Shown: piece after piece, positions 62,052 through 64,000 of the stretch
Layout: each line of letters begins with the position of its first letter
Position numbering within the stretch: position 1 is the first letter of the stretch
Assembly: GCF_000013865.1 (NCBI RefSeq)
Contig: NC_007948.1
Span: forward strand, 3,968,001-4,032,000
Length of the DNA stretch: 64,000 nt
Reading direction: 5' to 3'
Origin: Polaromonas sp. JS666
GTDB taxonomy: Bacteria; Pseudomonadota; Gammaproteobacteria; Burkholderiales; Burkholderiaceae_C
Translations under genes and position numbers: made by a program
The notes under the pieces: generated by a model
Databases searched by the model: none
What the model was told of the DNA's origin: nothing
What the model saw: only the letters and a program-made list of their open reading frames with translations

Positions 62052-63245
62052 TTACTGCAGACTGATCCACTCGGAGGCCGGCACCATCTTCTGCTGCTTG
62101 AAGTCGGCCCGGTAGATGCGGCCCACGGGAATGGAGTTGCCCTTGATCGACAAGGGCACGCCAATGACGCCGCCGGTGTCGAAATTGCGGATCGAGCTGA
62201 GCGCGGTTTTCATGTTCTTGCCGGTCAGCTCATTGCCCGCATCCAACGTGCGTTTGGCAGCCTCGGTCAGCAGCATGGCGCTCAGGAAGCCCTGCATGTA
62301 GCCTGTGCTCTGGTACTCGGGGCGCATCTTGCGGATGCGCTCCAGCATCGGCGCTTTGCCTTCGGTGTCGTAGTAGTAACGGTAAGGCATGACGCCCAGA
62401 AAACCATCGACATTCGCGCCCATGCGCATGACGGTCGAGTTGTCCATGCTCCAGAAGGTGCCCATGAACGCGGTCTTGAGATTCAGGGCCTTGGCCTGGT
62501 TGATGAATTCAGGAATGGGTGCCGAGACGTAGCCGTGAAAGATGGTGTAGTCGGGGTCCGCGCGGCGCAGCTTGATGACCTCGGCCGACACGTCCACGCT
62601 GCTCGGCGGCGTGACGATTTCGCTGACCAGGTTCAGGCCCAGTTTCTTGGCCTCGGTCCGTGCGGCGTCGACCGGGTCGCGGCCGAACTCGGTGTCCGAG
62701 TACACAAGCGCGACCTTGGCGCCGGGTTTGGTCTTGGCGATGTACTGCAGCAGGATGCCGACCATCTCGCTGTAATTGGGGCCCACCATGAACTGCAGCG
62801 GGTACTTCTGCGCGTCACTGATTTCCTTGGCGAACGAGGCGCCGGTCATCAGGATGTTCTGGTTGCGCTCCAGTTCGGGGTTGACGGTTTTGACAAACGC
62901 GGTGGAGTCAGCGTAGTAAAGGCTGACCTTGTTCTGGCTGGTAATTTTCTTGAATGCCGCCATCGACTGGTCAACCTTGTAGCCGGTGTCCTCGGGCACG
63001 TAGCGCACCTTGCGGCCTTTGATGCCGCCACCCTCGTTGAGAATGGTCAGGTAATCCTTGATGCCCTGGTCAATGCCGATGCCCGCAAAGGCGAACACGC
63101 CCGTCAGCGGTATAGAGCCGCCCAACACGATGTCTTCTTGCGGTGCTGTTTTCGGAGGCGTCTTTTGTGCCAGCGCGGCGGGCGCTATGGCCAAGGCGGC
63201 GGCGGCGAGCGTCGCCAGACAAATTGTTCTGCGGAAGCTTTTCAT
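62052..63245 (-). CDS. LivK-type ABC transporter substrate-binding protein
   Basis: A 397-residue periplasmic binding protein of the branched-chain amino-acid/amide group (Leu/Ile/Val-binding fold). A signal peptide ends APAALA-QKTPP. IVLGGSIPLTGVFAFAGIGIDQGIKDY and VALVYSDTEFGRDPVDAARTEAKKLG are typical segments. In the setting of an acyl-CoA ligase and beta-oxidation genes the ligand is more likely a hydrophobic or aromatic acid than an amino acid. It lies between the LivM-type permease and the LivF-type ATPase. Confidence 0.9.
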   Translation of the reverse strand: MKSFRRTICLATLAAAALAIAPAALAQKTPPKTAPQEDIVLGGSIPLTGVFAFAGIGIDQGIKDYLTILNEGGGIKGRKVRYVPEDTGYKVDQSMAAFKKITSQNKVSLYYADSTAFVKTVNPELERNQNILMTGASFAKEISDAQKYPLQFMVGPNYSEMVGILLQYIAKTKPGAKVALVYSDTEFGRDPVDAARTEAKKLGLNLVSEIVTPPSSVDVSAEVIKLRRADPDYTIFHGYVSAPIPEFINQAKALNLKTAFMGTFWSMDNSTVMRMGANVDGFLGVMPYRYYYDTEGKAPMLERIRKMRPEYQSTGYMQGFLSAMLLTEAAKRTLDAGNELTGKNMKTALSSIRNFDTGGVIGVPLSIKGNSIPVGRIYRADFKQQKMVPASEWISLQ

Positions 63246-63275
63246 GGTTGTCTCCTGGTTGATTTAAATGCAGGT

Positions 63276-64000
63276 TCAGGTACGGAAGGGCCACAGGTGA
63301 AACAGCCGGCGGATGCGTCGCCACACCTCCGCCAGGCCATGCGGCTCGAAGATCAGGAACAGCACGATCATCAAACCGAACACGATGGTGCGAACGGGCG
63401 ACAGAATCAGCGCGGCATTTCCGCCAAAAGACGCCAGGGGCAGCCAGCCCACGATGAGCTTGAGCAACTCGGGCACCAGCGTCATGAACACCGCACCGAG
63501 AATGCTGCCCAAGATGCTGCCCATGCCGCCGACGATGACGGCGGCGAGGAAAAAGATCGACATCAGCAGCGGAAAACTCTCGGGCGAGACTGCGCGGAAG
63601 AAGTAGGCAAACAGGCCCCCGGCCACGCCGGCATAAAACGACGAGATCGCAAACGACAACAGCTTGTAGCGCAGCAGCGAGATGCCCAGCACCTCGGCCG
63701 AAATATCGCGGTCACGGATGGCGATGAAAGCACGGCCGATGCGGGTGCGAAACAGGTTGACGGCGCCCAGCAGCATCAGCCCCATGACCGGCACGATCAC
63801 CCAGTACAGCTTGAAGGAGTTGTCCAGCTCGATGCCAAAAAATCGCGCTGGTGGCACCGTCAAGCCGCTGCTGCCACCGGTCAAACTGCTGAAATGCGAG
63901 AAGATGAAATGCGCGATGACACCCGCCGCAATGGTGGCAATCGCCAGGTACAGGCCTTTCACACGCAGCGACGGCAAACCGACCAGCACACCGGCGAGCA
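63276..64000 (-). CDS. LivM-type ABC transporter permease, 5' end outside window
   Basis: The C-terminal 240 or so residues of a LivM permease; the frame stays open to the window edge, so the start lies beyond 64000. Visible family segments are VGLPSLRVKGLYLAIATIAAGV, then RIGRAFIAIRDRDISAEVLG, then GGMGSILGSILGAVFMTLVPE, with several membrane helices. It ends with a cytoplasmic FEPHGLAEVWRRIRRLFHLWPFR tail. The LivH and LivG partners are expected upstream, outside the window. Confidence 0.9.
   Translation of the reverse strand, partial: LAGVLVGLPSLRVKGLYLAIATIAAGVIAHFIFSHFSSLTGGSSGLTVPPARFFGIELDNSFKLYWVIVPVMGLMLLGAVNLFRTRIGRAFIAIRDRDISAEVLGISLLRYKLLSFAISSFYAGVAGGLFAYFFRAVSPESFPLLMSIFFLAAVIVGGMGSILGSILGAVFMTLVPELLKLIVGWLPLASFGGNAALILSPVRTIVFGLMIVLFLIFEPHGLAEVWRRIRRLFHLWPFRT

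Overview
The window looks like chromosomal DNA of a beta-proteobacterium of the family Comamonadaceae (Polaromonas/Rhodoferax/Variovorax-like; the genus is an inference). The reasons are the high G+C content, the order ftsK-lolA-rarA beside a crp/fnr gene and trxB, three Bug-type (tripartite tricarboxylate, TTT) binding proteins, two branched-chain amino-acid type ABC transporters, and short GCTAT...ATAGC palindromes scattered between and inside genes.

1-5957: a defective Mu-like prophage. It keeps one block of the head operon (gp26-like protein, DUF3486 small terminase, a tiny membrane protein, large terminase, DUF935 portal, short MuF protein, virion morphogenesis protein). It then stops. 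The protease, capsid and tail genes that should follow are absent, and about 0.5 kb of repeat-rich DNA leads to a probable phage right end at about 5957, inside a flavin-reductase-like gene that is cut off there. 6.5-10.6 kb: two SDR-type dehydrogenases, a ferredoxin-flavin reductase and an orphan Bug protein. 10.6-11.35 kb: a decayed histidine-kinase tail and a dispersed hairpin repeat.

11.35-29.2 kb: conserved backbone. It holds livFGMH, rarA, lolA, ftsK, a Crp/Fnr regulator, trxB, rpmB-rpmG, a fatty-acid desaturase, an RsmB-like rRNA methyltransferase, an M48 peptidase, a DUF1653 protein and prfC.

29.2-42.9 kb: a catabolic block that starts at the 3' end of prfC and ends at a 33-bp imperfect copy of that prfC end, as a genomic island would. 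It holds a Bug protein, an IlvD/Edd dehydratase, a D-2-hydroxyacid dehydrogenase, a LysR regulator, a VOC protein, a DHDPS-family aldolase/dehydratase, a complete CUT1 sugar ABC importer, a Gfo/Idh/MocA dehydrogenase and a COG3618 lactonase-like amidohydrolase, then the broken tail of a second DHDPS gene. Together these suggest uptake, oxidation, lactone opening, dehydration and aldol cleavage of a sugar or sugar acid. The substrate cannot be read from the sequence.

43-54.2 kb: small scattered units. These are a DUF3616 protein, a secreted His/Cys-containing protein, a TetR regulator, an amidase/Bug pair, ACC deaminase (acdS) divergent from an Lrp regulator, and a second Lrp regulator divergent from a homodimeric pyruvate-dehydrogenase-type E1. 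ACC deaminase makes 2-oxobutyrate, a plausible substrate for that E1.

54.2-64 kb: an acyl-CoA catabolic operon on the minus strand. It holds a LivM-type permease (cut by the window end), a binding protein, a LivF-type ATPase, an acyl-CoA ligase, a TetR regulator, an acyl-CoA dehydrogenase, an enoyl-CoA hydratase, a nitronate-monooxygenase-family protein and an SCP2-type thiolase. It reads as import, activation and beta-oxidation of an organic acid. No tRNA, rRNA or CRISPR array was seen.
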